From assembly GCA_002360495.1 (NCBI GenBank), contig DEQO01000154.1, positions 1 to 13,931 of the forward strand: a DNA stretch of 13,931 nucleotides. Direction: 5' to 3'. Both the position numbers and the translations under genes were made by a program. The notes below the pieces were generated by a model, which was not told the origin of the DNA, ran no database searches, and saw only the letters and a program-made list of their open reading frames with translations. Source of the stretch: Flavobacteriales bacterium UBA3364 (GTDB lineage: Bacteria; Bacteroidota; Bacteroidia; Flavobacteriales_F; PHOS-HE28). Positions 1 through 7,817 of this stretch are shown here, one piece after another (the first letter of the stretch is position 1; each line of letters begins with the position of its first letter).

Positions 1-1737
1 GATTGGTTCGATTGCCGCAACTGGGATGATGCCGAAGTACCGATCGCGACGAGCAACGTACTGATCAATCCGATCTACGCCAATGTCAACAATTGTGTGA
101 TCGGTGTTACCGCGTCCCCTCCCACAGCAGTCTGCGCGAGCTTGACCGTTCAGACGTCAGGTATTGCGCGCTTGCTTACTATTCAGAATTCCGGTGTGCT
201 GCAGGTCGGGGGTGGCATCACGGTGCAGAACACCGGTGCGGTGGCCGGGTTCAACGGGATCGTCATGGGCAACGTGGCCACCGACGGTAGCATCACGGCC
301 ACCGGGCTCACCTTGTCCGGCAATGGCACTTACAAAGGCGGTTTCCGCAATGAGCAATCGGGCAACAGCGTGGCCATCGCCGGCAACATCACGATCAACG
401 CGGGTGGGTACCTCGATCTGCAGGGCGGTGCGACCGGCGGGTCGGTGAGCCTTACCGGCAACTGGTCCAACAACGATGCCGTTACCGCCTTCGATGAGGT
501 TGGATCCAACGTGATCTTCAACGGTACAGGCCCCCAGTCCGTGAATACCTCCGGGTTCCAGGAGGAATTCGGCTACCTCACGCTGAACAAAGGCGGCAAC
601 GATCTGACGTTGAACGCGCCCGCGCTGGTGAAATCGACGCTCACGATGACCTCCGGTCGTCTGATGACCAGCGACCCCAACGGCCTGCTTTCCTTGGCCA
701 ACACCGCTTCCATTTTCGGCGCCAACGACGCGGCCCCAAGCTTCGTGCATGGCCCGATGGTGAAGATCGGCGCTACGGCCTTCACCTTCCCCATCGGGAA
801 AGGCACGCGCCTGCATCCGGCATCGATCAGCAATCTCGCCGCTGGTGCTACGGATGCGTTCATCGCCGAGTATTTCGCCGCGGATCCGACCGTCGATATC
901 GGCACGCCCATCGAAACACCACCACTGGACCACATCAGTACCTGCGAGTACTGGCGGGTGGACCAGTACGCGGGTTCCCCCTTGGGCCGTGTTACGCTGA
1001 GCTGGAAACAACCCATGAGCTGCGGTGTCACCAACCTCGCGGACTTGCGTGTGGCGCACTGGGACGACGTTGCCGGGATGTGGATGGATGAAGGCAACGG
1101 CGGCGCGGCCGGGTCTTTCCTGATCGGTACGATCCCACAGGCGGATCCGCAAGAGACGTCCTTCAGCACCGGTTTCTGGACGCTGGCCTCCATCTCGCTG
1201 GACAACCCGCTGCCTATCGAGCTCATTTCCTTCGATGCACGTGCCGATGGCGACCAGGTGCGGCTCGATTGGATCACCGCCTCGGAGCGCGACAACGACT
1301 TTTTCACCGTGGAACGCAGCGCCAACGGTATCGACTTCTCCGAAGTGCTCCGCGTTGATGGCGCGGGCAACAGCACCACCACCTTGGTCTACCAGGACTA
1401 CGACCATTGGCCGTTGCCCGGTACCAGCTACTACCGGTTGCGCCAGACCGATCTGGATGGCACCTTCTCCTATTCTCCCGCAGTGCCTGTGGTGTTCGGC
1501 GGCCTCGCGGAGCGTCCGCTCATCGTCTTCGGCAACTCCGACGTGATCACGGCGGTACACGGTTTCCCGTCGGGTAGCCGATATGCCTTGCTGGACATGA
1601 CCGGCAGGATCATCGCCGAGGGTTCCACCACCATGGACAACCGGACGGAATTCAACGTCTCGGGACTGTCACCAGGAGCCTATGCGGTGCGGCTTGTGAA
1701 CGGCGATCGTTCGGAGAGCACCCGGTTCGTGTACTGA
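1..1737 (+). CDS. Secreted beta-rich surface protein with T9SS C-terminal sorting domain (5' partial)
   Basis: The frame is open from base 1 to the TGA at 1735-1737, giving 578 residues, so the start lies outside the window; the first internal ATG at 97 is not a real start. The first residues (DWFDCRNWDD...VP) resemble the 'W-x-x-x-x-W-x-x-x-x-VP' opening of beta-rich modules common in large Bacteroidota secreted proteins. Residues of about 40-230 are low-complexity, Gly/Asn/Thr-rich and strand-like, in the style of a beta-helix. At about 220-280 is the family pattern of a 'HGPMVKIG' stretch followed by 'FTFPIGKG'. From about residue 404 comes the LPIELISFDA module with 'W-x-T-A-S-E-x-x-N-x-x-F-x-V-E-R' and 'YYRLRQTDLDG' motifs, typical of the region preceding a T9SS tail. 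The last 75 or so residues fit a type A sorting domain ending in RFVY. The protein is expected to be exported by Sec and then T9SS to the surface or medium. Its substrate or adhesive role cannot be told from this part. Confidence 0.85.
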   Translation, partial: DWFDCRNWDDAEVPIATSNVLINPIYANVNNCVIGVTASPPTAVCASLTVQTSGIARLLTIQNSGVLQVGGGITVQNTGAVAGFNGIVMGNVATDGSITATGLTLSGNGTYKGGFRNEQSGNSVAIAGNITINAGGYLDLQGGATGGSVSLTGNWSNNDAVTAFDEVGSNVIFNGTGPQSVNTSGFQEEFGYLTLNKGGNDLTLNAPALVKSTLTMTSGRLMTSDPNGLLSLANTASIFGANDAAPSFVHGPMVKIGATAFTFPIGKGTRLHPASISNLAAGATDAFIAEYFAADPTVDIGTPIETPPLDHISTCEYWRVDQYAGSPLGRVTLSWKQPMSCGVTNLADLRVAHWDDVAGMWMDEGNGGAAGSFLIGTIPQADPQETSFSTGFWTLASISLDNPLPIELISFDARADGDQVRLDWITASERDNDFFTVERSANGIDFSEVLRVDGAGNSTTTLVYQDYDHWPLPGTSYYRLRQTDLDGTFSYSPAVPVVFGGLAERPLIVFGNSDVITAVHGFPSGSRYALLDMTGRIIAEGSTTMDNRTEFNVSGLSPGAYAVRLVNGDRSESTRFVY

Positions 1738-1981
1738 TCGGCCACCGTGGTCCGCGGTCTGGACGGCCGATCCCTTCGACAATAGCGGGCTAATACCGGG
1801 AGGACGACAGCGTGCGCGGGTGCCATCCACGACCTTGCCCGTTTCCCGGTTGTTCCGCGACCTGTCCAGCGCCTACGTCCAGGGCGACCCGTACGGTCGG
1901 CATTTTACCGGTCCTCCAGGTGCACTGGGTCATCGGGTCGACCTGTCCCCGGTCCGCACTCCTACCCGTTGCGATCCGTTG
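1738..1981. other. Gene-free intergenic stretch between convergent T9SS-protein genes
   Basis: No reading frame here looks coding: the only long plus frame (from 1812) runs antisense through the cupredoxin gene and resembles no family I know. An imperfect hairpin at 1738-1770 (TCGGCC with GGCCGA, continued inside by GTCC with GGAC, with a 6-base bulge) directly follows the stop codon of the upstream gene. It could help end transcription, but it has no T run. I see nothing else in it; the terminator of the opposing gene begins at 1982. Confidence 0.5.
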
Positions 1982-2015
1982 GAAAAAAGAACCGGATAGG
2001 GTGGTCCTATCCGGT
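1982..2015 (-). terminator. Intrinsic terminator of the cupredoxin gene
   Basis: A perfect 10-bp stem (ACCGGATAGG at 1991-2000 with CCTATCCGGT at 2006-2015) closes a 5-base loop. On the minus strand it is followed by TCTTTTTTCC. It lies 40 bases past the stop codon of the minus-strand cupredoxin gene, the expected place for rho-independent termination. Confidence 0.88.
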
Positions 2016-2054
2016 CCGAGATCATGGTCGGCCCTTGTTCGCCCCTCCAGGAGC

Positions 2055-2693
2055 TCAGAGCTTCACGAACGGCTTGATCACCGTGCGGCGGATGCGGTCC
2101 AGCATCAGATAGTACTGGCCTGCAGGCAATCCCGAAAGATCGAGCGAGTTAACGCGATCGTCCTGCACGGCCAAGTTGCGCACCAATGCACCATTGGCAT
2201 TGAGAATATCCACCGAGCGAACGCCCGTGCATCCTTTCAGCGAAAGCATCAGCAGGTCGTTGGCGGGTACAGGATACAACTTGATCGCCTTGTTCGTCGC
2301 CTCTGTGCGAATACCGTTCGGGTCCACCACCGTGATCGTGCCGAACTGGGTGGTCGCGTGGCTCTGACCTTGGAATTCGACGGTGCAGTGGTAGTCGTAC
2401 ACCCCAGGGATGGTGAAGGTGTGGGAATACGTGTGCGGGGCTTCGAAGGAATTCTCACCACTGCTGAAACCTTCGGGGTTATCCGGGAACTCTTCCTGTG
2501 TTCCGGTCACGTTGTGGGTGCCGGTGGACCAGTTCCATTGCACAATGTCGCCCACATCGATGGTCAAGGTCTGTGGCGCGTAGTATGGATCCGCCGCGCC
2601 TGGGCTGAGGGATCCACCCACATCGACAGGATGGGTGACCTGCGCCAATGCGGCAACCGGAAGTAGGGCAAGAAGCGTAGCGATATGTTCCAT
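2055..2693 (-). CDS. Secreted cupredoxin (plastocyanin-like) protein with T9SS type A sorting domain
   Basis: A 212-residue protein starting at the ATG at 2693. The frame is open further upstream, but this start places a signal peptide (MEHIATLLALLPVAALAQ) at the N-terminus, so the longer form is unlikely. Residues of about 35-122 are a cupredoxin domain: 'APQTLTIDVGDIVQWNW', the first copper ligand His60 in GTHNV, then YHC (Cys103), His112 and a closing GTITV strand. Residues of about 138-212 are a T9SS tail (LYPVPANDLLML ... LSGLPAGQYYLML ... KPFVKL). Expected role: a blue-copper electron carrier or copper-binding protein, exported by Sec and then T9SS. It is odd in that the Cys-to-His loop holds 8 residues instead of the usual 2 or so, and the axial Met position (His+4) is Gln116. 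A type 1 copper site is therefore inferred, not certain. It has its own terminator and stands alone as a transcription unit. Confidence 0.87.
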   Translation of the reverse strand: MEHIATLLALLPVAALAQVTHPVDVGGSLSPGAADPYYAPQTLTIDVGDIVQWNWSTGTHNVTGTQEEFPDNPEGFSSGENSFEAPHTYSHTFTIPGVYDYHCTVEFQGQSHATTQFGTITVVDPNGIRTEATNKAIKLYPVPANDLLMLSLKGCTGVRSVDILNANGALVRNLAVQDDRVNSLDLSGLPAGQYYLMLDRIRRTVIKPFVKL

Positions 2694-2714
2694 GCGGCGT
2701 TGCACTATTTCAGG

Positions 2715-2750
2715 CAAAGAAAGTCGGATCAGCCATGTCGCCGTCACAAA
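2715..2750 (-). promoter_or_regulatory. Possible promoter of the cupredoxin gene
   Basis: On the minus strand TTTCTTTGC (-7-like, box at 2715-2722; consensus TAnnTTTG) lies 21 bases before the ATG. A TTTG (2747-2750) lies 24 bases further upstream, somewhat more than the usual 19-21. One mismatch and wide spacing make this weak. The rest of the gap (2694-2856) shows nothing I can name. Confidence 0.25.
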
Positions 2751-2856
2751 ATGATCGCCGCTGGGGAAAACCTACCGGGCCCGTGCGCAGGAAATGCGTT
2801 CGATGGGGATGCCCACTTTGCCGATGGACGAACGATCGTCCCCCCCGAACGGTCGA

Positions 2857-4443
2857 TCATTGCTCCTCGATCAAGGTGAATTCATGTCGCAAAGGATCCA
2901 ACACGTCGATCAGCCTATCCCATCCATGCTTACCCTTGTTCGCCAGCAAGGGAAGGATATTGTCCCTGCGCTCCTGGAGTTCGCCGTTCGGAAAAAGCGC
3001 AGCATGCACGGCGTCCATGCGCCGCAGGGCGGTTTCCTGCTCTCTTTTCGCTGCACGTAAGAGGCCTTGCTCAAGTCGATCCGTGCCACGCATGGCCCTG
3101 ACCCGTTGTGCTTCAACAGCACCCCTCAAACTGAGGTCGATCGATGCAGCACGGTCGGCCAGTTCCCGGTAGATGGTCGCCAGCCGCTGGCGTTCATCCT
3201 CCAAACTTGTAGAGAAAGAGGACCGCTCACGGGCAACTCGTGCCTTCAACACATCCAACGGCGCGAACAGGTCGGTCCGGGTCAGCCCGAGTTCTTCCCA
3301 CTGGCGTAGGTGCTTGGAGGAAATATCGGCCGCACTGGTCCGCAGTATGACAACAGGCATTGGAACACGGAGCCCTTGGAACAACCAACGTAACTGGATC
3401 CAGTACGCCAGTTCACCACCACCACCGATGTAGGCGATATTGGGTAGTACGGTCTCTTGGTACACCGGTCGCAAGAGCACATTGGGCGAGAAGTCCTGAG
3501 GACGAACCTGTGCTTCGATCAAAAGTTCGTCCAGGGTCCAGCGTGGCCCTCCATCCTGCACCAGGTAGTGGTCCCGATCACGGGTGATGCGCGAACGATG
3601 TCCCGGCCGCAGATGGAAGAGGTTGATCTCCCGCGCATGCGCCTGAACGGCATACCGCTCCTTGATGCGCTCATCCGCATAGCGCACCGTGCGCTCGGTG
3701 ACCTGGTTCACCAATTCCTCCAGGATCACCGGCGCGAACAACCGTTTCAACGCGGGGTCGTCGCCATCCACGATCACAAGCCCGAGATGACCGAAAAGTT
3801 CGTGTACGAAACGACGCGTCGCCTCGGCCAGCGTTCGATCCTCCGTGTAACAGGTCCGCAACGCCGAGGCGATCTCGCCCGCAGATGGCCCGTCGCCCAG
3901 CAGACCTACGGCCTGTTCAACAACAGCGCGTATCCCGGTCAGCGGCATACGCCCCACAGCACCGGTGGATGCACCGGTCCATTGCACCTTCTCGCCATTG
4001 ATGAAGGCATGATCCACCTCCGCAACGTCATGGTCCTCGCTCGCCATCCAGAACACGGGAACGACCGGTTGTTCCAACGCTTCCGTCGCTTGACGGGCCA
4101 AACGGATCGCGTTCAGGATCTTGTACGGCACGTACAGCGGTCCGGTGAACAGGCAGAGTTGGTGGCCTGTGGTAACCGTGAGGCAATTCTCCTTTCGAAG
4201 AAGGTCGAGGTTGGCACGCACTGCGGGATGAAGCTCCAGACCAGCATGCTGTTCCTCCAATGCTGTACACAATACCCCACGTGCTCCCAGAGAAAAGGTG
4301 CGGCCAGCAGCGGCGGTGCGAAGCCCTTCCACCGTCGGTGGCCACTCCAGGAACGCACGCAGGAACGGATCGTTCGCCAAATGATCGAGCACCACCGGCG
4401 AGAAACGGCCCGTAGCCGCGTAGGAAAGACGATGCTCGTGCAT
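2857..4443 (-). CDS. bshC: Bacillithiol biosynthesis cysteine-adding enzyme BshC
   Basis: BshC performs the last step of bacillithiol synthesis in the cytoplasm, adding cysteine to glucosaminyl-malate. From the ATG at 4443 the protein has 528 residues, the usual family length. Motifs seen: TTGHQLCLFTGPLYVPYK at about 91-108 (family T-G-x-Q-x-x-L-x-x-G-P-L-Y-x-x-Y-K) and FWMASEDHDVAEVDH at about 131-145. A long charged helical segment, probably coiled coil, spans about 402-485, followed by the conserved 'LQERRDNILPLL' near the C-terminus. The frame is also open to a TTG at 4455, but that codon overlaps a TAnnTTTG promoter box, so the ATG is preferred. bshA and bshB are not in the window, so the pathway must be completed elsewhere. 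It is divergent from the DUF962 gene. Confidence 0.92.
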   Translation of the reverse strand: MHEHRLSYAATGRFSPVVLDHLANDPFLRAFLEWPPTVEGLRTAAAGRTFSLGARGVLCTALEEQHAGLELHPAVRANLDLLRKENCLTVTTGHQLCLFTGPLYVPYKILNAIRLARQATEALEQPVVPVFWMASEDHDVAEVDHAFINGEKVQWTGASTGAVGRMPLTGIRAVVEQAVGLLGDGPSAGEIASALRTCYTEDRTLAEATRRFVHELFGHLGLVIVDGDDPALKRLFAPVILEELVNQVTERTVRYADERIKERYAVQAHAREINLFHLRPGHRSRITRDRDHYLVQDGGPRWTLDELLIEAQVRPQDFSPNVLLRPVYQETVLPNIAYIGGGGELAYWIQLRWLFQGLRVPMPVVILRTSAADISSKHLRQWEELGLTRTDLFAPLDVLKARVARERSSFSTSLEDERQRLATIYRELADRAASIDLSLRGAVEAQRVRAMRGTDRLEQGLLRAAKREQETALRRMDAVHAALFPNGELQERRDNILPLLANKGKHGWDRLIDVLDPLRHEFTLIEEQ

Positions 4444-4452
4444 GAAGGATGG

Positions 4453-4460
4453 CAAAGGTA
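4453..4460 (-). promoter_or_regulatory. -7 promoter box of bshC, part of a divergent inverted repeat
   Basis: The minus strand reads TACCTTTGC, a full match to the Bacteroidota -7 consensus TAnnTTTG, ending 9 bases before the ATG of bshC. That implies a very short leader. No clear -33 TTTG is visible 19-21 bases upstream. The box is one arm of an 8-bp inverted repeat (AAAGGTAG at 4454-4461, CTACCTTT at 4479-4486). The other arm forms TACCTTTC facing the DUF962 gene, 19 bases before its ATG. Confidence 0.5.
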
Positions 4461-4506
4461 GATGTGCGGGTCGGGTTGCTACCTTTCGGGCAACGGGCCC
4501 GTACGT

Positions 4507-4832
4507 ATGTCACAGCCTACGAGCGACAAGCGGTTCACATCGTTGAAGGAGTTCCTCCCCTTCCACCTGACCGAGCACCGGAACCCTACCAGCGGTATCC
4601 TCCATTTAACCGGCACCGCACTGATCGGTCCTTGGATCATCCTGGCGTTGATCACCGGCAAGGCATGGTGGCTGATCCTCGTGCCTGCCGGGGATACGGG
4701 TTCGCTTGGTTGGGCCATGCGTTCTTCGAACGGAACAAACCGGCCACGTTCCGATACCCGCTCCATAGCCTCGCGAGTGACTTCATCCTGTTCTGTCGTC
4801 TCCTGACGGGACGCGAACGATCCGGACCCTGA
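4507..4832 (+). pseudogene. DUF962/Mpo1-like small membrane protein, frameshifted
   Basis: Two frames together make one recognisable DUF962 (PF06127, Mpo1-like) protein of about 107 residues. The first, from the ATG at 4507, gives FTSLKEFLPFHLTEHRNP, LHLTGT and a hydrophobic helix ending WWLILVPA. The second, from 4692, gives GYGFAWLGHAFFERNKPATF and RYPLHSLASDFILFCRLLTG, then a stop at 4830-4832. The break is at the GGGG run 4690-4693: one extra G would restore a single frame (…PAGGYGFAW…). Left as is, the first frame runs on to 4806 with an unrelated tail. The family has a few membrane helices and conserved histidines; yeast Mpo1 is a 2-hydroxy fatty acid dioxygenase, but the role of bacterial members is not settled. 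This is either a true recent mutation or a homopolymer sequencing error; the intact second half argues for a recent or artefactual event. Confidence 0.8.
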
Positions 4833-4861
4833 TACCATCCTCACGACAAACACCCATTGCC

Positions 4862-6460
4862 ATGCCCATTCGAATGACGGACGACCGGAACCAGGAACAA
4901 CCCAGTCAACGCCGCAGTGGCCCTGGGGGCATGCGCGGCGGAGGTGGTGGGTTACTGGGGGCACTTGCTCCAATGCTGATCAATCTGCTGATGAAGCGCC
5001 CCAAGTTGATGCTCCTGCTCCTTGCGGTCGTTGCGGTATTCTATTTCATGGGCGGCATGAAGGGCTGCGCGGGAGGCGGAAACGGCGATGTGGTCAGCCA
5101 AATGATGCAGTTGGCGACCGGCGCGAATTTCAGCCCCGAGCTATACGACAAGACGGAAGTGTTCGAACCGCTCGCGGACAACGTGAACGCCCCTCTTCCT
5201 GAGAAGTCTTCGCTCCAGCAATTCGCGCCACAACGCCGCAACCAAGGACAACAGGGAAGTTGTGTGGCGTGGGCCAGCGCCTATGCGGCAAGGTCCATCA
5301 TCCAGGCGCAGGCAACGAAGCAGGACCCGGACCGGAGCGCGTTCAGCCCAAGCTTCATGTACAACCAGATAAAGATCGAAAACAGCGATTGTCAGGGCAG
5401 CTATATCCAGCGGGCCATGGACCAGATGCAAGGCGGTGGCGCTCTACCATACAGCCAGTTCGCTTATACCGATCAGAGCTGCAACAAGCAGCCCAGCGGT
5501 GAGGAACTGCAGATCGCCCGGCAGTTCCGGATCAAGGGTTTCCAACGGTTGACCCAAGGTGATGCCCAGGATGCACCCGTGGACATGGTGGCCATGAAGC
5601 AACAACTCGCTCACGGCAGCCCGGTGGTGATCGGCATGATGGTAGGCGGCAGTTTCATGCAGGACATGATGGGCCAGGAGAAGTGGTATCCGACGGAAAG
5701 CGATTACAACATGCAGGGGTTCGGTGGCCACGCCATGTGCGTGATCGGCTACGATGACTACAAGTATGGTCAGGATATGGGCGGCTTCCAGATCATGAAT
5801 TCCTGGGGTCCGGAGTGGGGCAAGAACGGGTTGGGCTGGGTGAGCTATGGGGACTTCGCCCACTTCACCAAGGAGGCGTATGCCGTGTACCCACAAGGTG
5901 AAGGTGTGGATGTTCGGCCGTCCAATTTCAACATCAGCTTCGGGCTACAACTCGTGGATGCGGATGGCAAGGCCAGTGGCGAGTACATCGCGTTGCGGAA
6001 CGTCGGTGGTCGGACCTTCCGAACGGAAAAGCCCATTGCCAAAGGCACACGCTTCAAGGTGGAGGTGACGAACAATACGGAGTGTTACATCTACTGCTTC
6101 GGGCAGGAGACGGATGGGAGCAGCTACGTCCTGTTCCCCAACACGCCGAAGCATTCACCGTATTGCGGTATCACGGGTAAACGTGTGTTCCCCCGCGATC
6201 AAAGCATGACGGCGGATGACGAGGGGACCATGGATGTGATGGCCATCCTCGTGTATAACCAAAGTGTGGATTTCACGAAGATCGATGCTGCGCTCAAGGC
6301 CTCCACAGCCAAAGGGCTTGATCCTAAACTGGAGACCGTCCTGGGTAACGAATTGAGCGATCCTTCGACATTGTCCTATACACAGGGACGGACCTTCGGG
6401 GCCAGCGGACCCGCCGATCGGGCGGCGATGGCCATCGTGTTGGAGATCGAGAAGCGATAG
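4862..6460 (+). CDS. Membrane-anchored papain-like (C1A) cysteine peptidase with C-terminal DUF4384 domain
   Basis: A 532-residue protein. Residues 1-30 are polar, then Gly-rich. About 31-65 are hydrophobic, with the likely membrane helix at about 47-65 (LMLLLLAVVAVFYFMGG) and a Lys/Arg-rich N-terminal side, so the catalytic part should face the periplasm. About 115-345 is a papain fold with every key residue: oxyanion Gln128 and nucleophile Cys134 in NQGQQGSCVAWA, His290 in GGHAMCVIGYDD, and Asn313 in IMNSWGPEWGKNGLGW. The papain disulfide Cys three residues before the nucleophile is Gln here. About 360-475 match DUF4384 (EYIALRNVGGRTFRTEKPIAKGTRFKVEV ... CYIYCFGQETDGSSYVLFPN), a domain often attached to peptidases and kinases. 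No propeptide is obvious, although 75-115 could act as a short linker. Substrate unknown. The start at 4862 is 29 bases after the DUF962 remnant; a second ATG at 4874 is possible. Confidence 0.85.
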   Translation: MPIRMTDDRNQEQPSQRRSGPGGMRGGGGGLLGALAPMLINLLMKRPKLMLLLLAVVAVFYFMGGMKGCAGGGNGDVVSQMMQLATGANFSPELYDKTEVFEPLADNVNAPLPEKSSLQQFAPQRRNQGQQGSCVAWASAYAARSIIQAQATKQDPDRSAFSPSFMYNQIKIENSDCQGSYIQRAMDQMQGGGALPYSQFAYTDQSCNKQPSGEELQIARQFRIKGFQRLTQGDAQDAPVDMVAMKQQLAHGSPVVIGMMVGGSFMQDMMGQEKWYPTESDYNMQGFGGHAMCVIGYDDYKYGQDMGGFQIMNSWGPEWGKNGLGWVSYGDFAHFTKEAYAVYPQGEGVDVRPSNFNISFGLQLVDADGKASGEYIALRNVGGRTFRTEKPIAKGTRFKVEVTNNTECYIYCFGQETDGSSYVLFPNTPKHSPYCGITGKRVFPRDQSMTADDEGTMDVMAILVYNQSVDFTKIDAALKASTAKGLDPKLETVLGNELSDPSTLSYTQGRTFGASGPADRAAMAIVLEIEKR

Positions 6461-6467
6461 TCCGTTC

Positions 6468-7778
6468 TCAGACCCCGATCCCAGTAAGCGTGTGTTCGCG
6501 TGCTTCGGTGATCCGTACTTGAGCGAAATCACCCACGCGCAGGTGGCCGCTCTTTGTTGGGATAAGCACATCGTTGTCAACCTCCGGTGAATCGTGCTCG
6601 GTGCGGGTATGGTAAAAGCCGCCTTCGGCCTTGTCCACCAGCACGCGGAACTCCTTGCCCACCTTGGCCTGGTTGAGTTCGTGGCTGATGCCGCCTTGCA
6701 ACTCCATCACTTCCTGCGCGCGCAATTCCTTGACCTCTGCTGGTACATCGTCCTCGAGGGTGTGGGCATGCGTGTCCTCTTCGTGGCTGTAGGTGAAACA
6801 GCCCAGGCGATCGAAGCGCATGCGTTCGATCCAGCGCATGGAATCCTCATGATCGGCCTCGGTCTCACCAGGGAAGCCCGAGATCAGTGTCGTGCGGATG
6901 GCTACGCCCGGCACTTTCTCACGAATGGTGTTCACCAAGGCCTCTGTCTTCTCCTGTGTGATCCCGCGGCGCATGCGCGTCAGCATCCGCGTGCTGCCGT
7001 GCTGTAGCGGCATGTCCAGGTAGTTGCAGATGTTGGACCGCTCGCGCATCGTGTCCAGGATGTCCATCGGGAACCCGCTGGGGAAGGCGTAGTGCAGGCG
7101 GATCCAGTCGATCCCATCCACATCGCTCAACTGGGCCAGCAGTTCGCTCAGGTTCCGCTTCTTGTAGATGTCGAGTCCGTAGTACGTCAGGTCCTGGGCG
7201 ATGAGGATCAACTCCTTCACCCCTTGTGCGGCGAGGCCCTTGGCGTTGGTCACGAGTTGCTCCATGGGCGTGCTCACGTGCTTCCCGCGCATCAACGGTA
7301 TGGCGCAGAAGGAACACTTGCGATCGCAGCCCTCACTGATCTTGAAATAGGCGAAGTGCGCCGGCGTCGTCAGCAGGCGCTCTCCTACCAGTTCATGTTT
7401 GTAGTCGGCCTTCAGGGTCTTCAACAAACGCGGCAGGTCACGTGTACCGAACCATGCATCCACCTGCGGGATCTCGGCCTGCAGTTCGGGTCCGTATCGT
7501 TGGCTCAAACAGCCGGTCACGTAGACTTTCTCCACCAGTCCGGCATCCTTCGCCTTTGCGTAGTTCAAGATGGTGTCGATGCTCTCCTGCTTGGCATTGT
7601 CGATGAAGCCACAGGTATTGATCACAACGATAGTGTGATCCTTGCTGCTGGATTCGTGTTCCACGGCGATGCCATTGGCCTTCAACTGGGCCATCATCAC
7701 CTCGCTGTCGAACGTGTTCTTGGAGCAGCCGAGGGTGACGACGTTCACCTTGGTGGCCTTGAGGGTCCGTGCTTTCAT
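6468..7778 (-). CDS. rimO: Ribosomal protein S12 methylthiotransferase RimO
   Basis: A radical-SAM methylthiotransferase that adds a methylthio group to a conserved aspartate of ribosomal protein S12. From the ATG at 7778 it has 436 residues, the usual length. The N-terminal UPF0004 domain carries the auxiliary cluster ligands Cys18 (LGCSKN), Cys56 (NTCGF) and Cys90 (TGCLSQRY). The radical-SAM CxxxCxxC is Cys151, Cys155 and Cys158 (CDRKCSFCAIP). The C-terminal TRAM domain contains 'DSPEVDNDVLI', which separates RimO from MiaB. The frame is open further upstream to 7865, but a terminator and a -7 box lie in that stretch, and homology begins at KVNVVTLGCSKN, so the ATG at 7778 is chosen. It is the last gene of the minus-strand cluster and converges on the papain-like gene with 7 bases between stops. 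Confidence 0.95.
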   Translation of the reverse strand: MKARTLKATKVNVVTLGCSKNTFDSEVMMAQLKANGIAVEHESSSKDHTIVVINTCGFIDNAKQESIDTILNYAKAKDAGLVEKVYVTGCLSQRYGPELQAEIPQVDAWFGTRDLPRLLKTLKADYKHELVGERLLTTPAHFAYFKISEGCDRKCSFCAIPLMRGKHVSTPMEQLVTNAKGLAAQGVKELILIAQDLTYYGLDIYKKRNLSELLAQLSDVDGIDWIRLHYAFPSGFPMDILDTMRERSNICNYLDMPLQHGSTRMLTRMRRGITQEKTEALVNTIREKVPGVAIRTTLISGFPGETEADHEDSMRWIERMRFDRLGCFTYSHEEDTHAHTLEDDVPAEVKELRAQEVMELQGGISHELNQAKVGKEFRVLVDKAEGGFYHTRTEHDSPEVDNDVLIPTKSGHLRVGDFAQVRITEAREHTLTGIGV

Positions 7779-7787
7779 TCGAGGGCG

Positions 7788-7795
7788 CAAAGGTA
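7788..7795 (-). promoter_or_regulatory. -7 promoter box of rimO
   Basis: The minus strand reads TACCTTTGC, identical to the box before bshC and also ending exactly 9 bases before the ATG. It matches TAnnTTTG fully. The -33 element is poor: only a TTTC, 23 bases upstream. It follows the likely terminator at 7818-7859, which fits an independent transcript for rimO. Confidence 0.5.
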
Positions 7796-7817
7796 CTGGT
7801 CGCGGTGCCCGATGGCA

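Noticed and set aside
157..1560. Long minus-strand open frame (467 codons) opposite the first gene
   Set aside because: It is antisense to a clearly T9SS-type protein, rich in Arg/His/Gly as expected from complement reading of GC-rich coding DNA, and matches no family I know.
1812..2666. Plus-strand open frame of 284 codons
   Set aside because: Most of it is antisense to the cupredoxin gene; its first part is intergenic and it shows no recognisable motif.
2820..2856. Terminator for bshC (GATCG with CGATC around a C run)
   Set aside because: Only a 5-bp stem and no T tract on the minus strand.
3457..4461. Plus-strand open frame of 334 codons opposite bshC
   Set aside because: It is a shadow of bshC, whose own frame carries all the family motifs.
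4684..4710. Programmed ribosomal frameshift in the DUF962 gene
   Set aside because: No X-XXY-YYZ heptamer and no evident downstream stem; a lost G in a G run explains it more simply.
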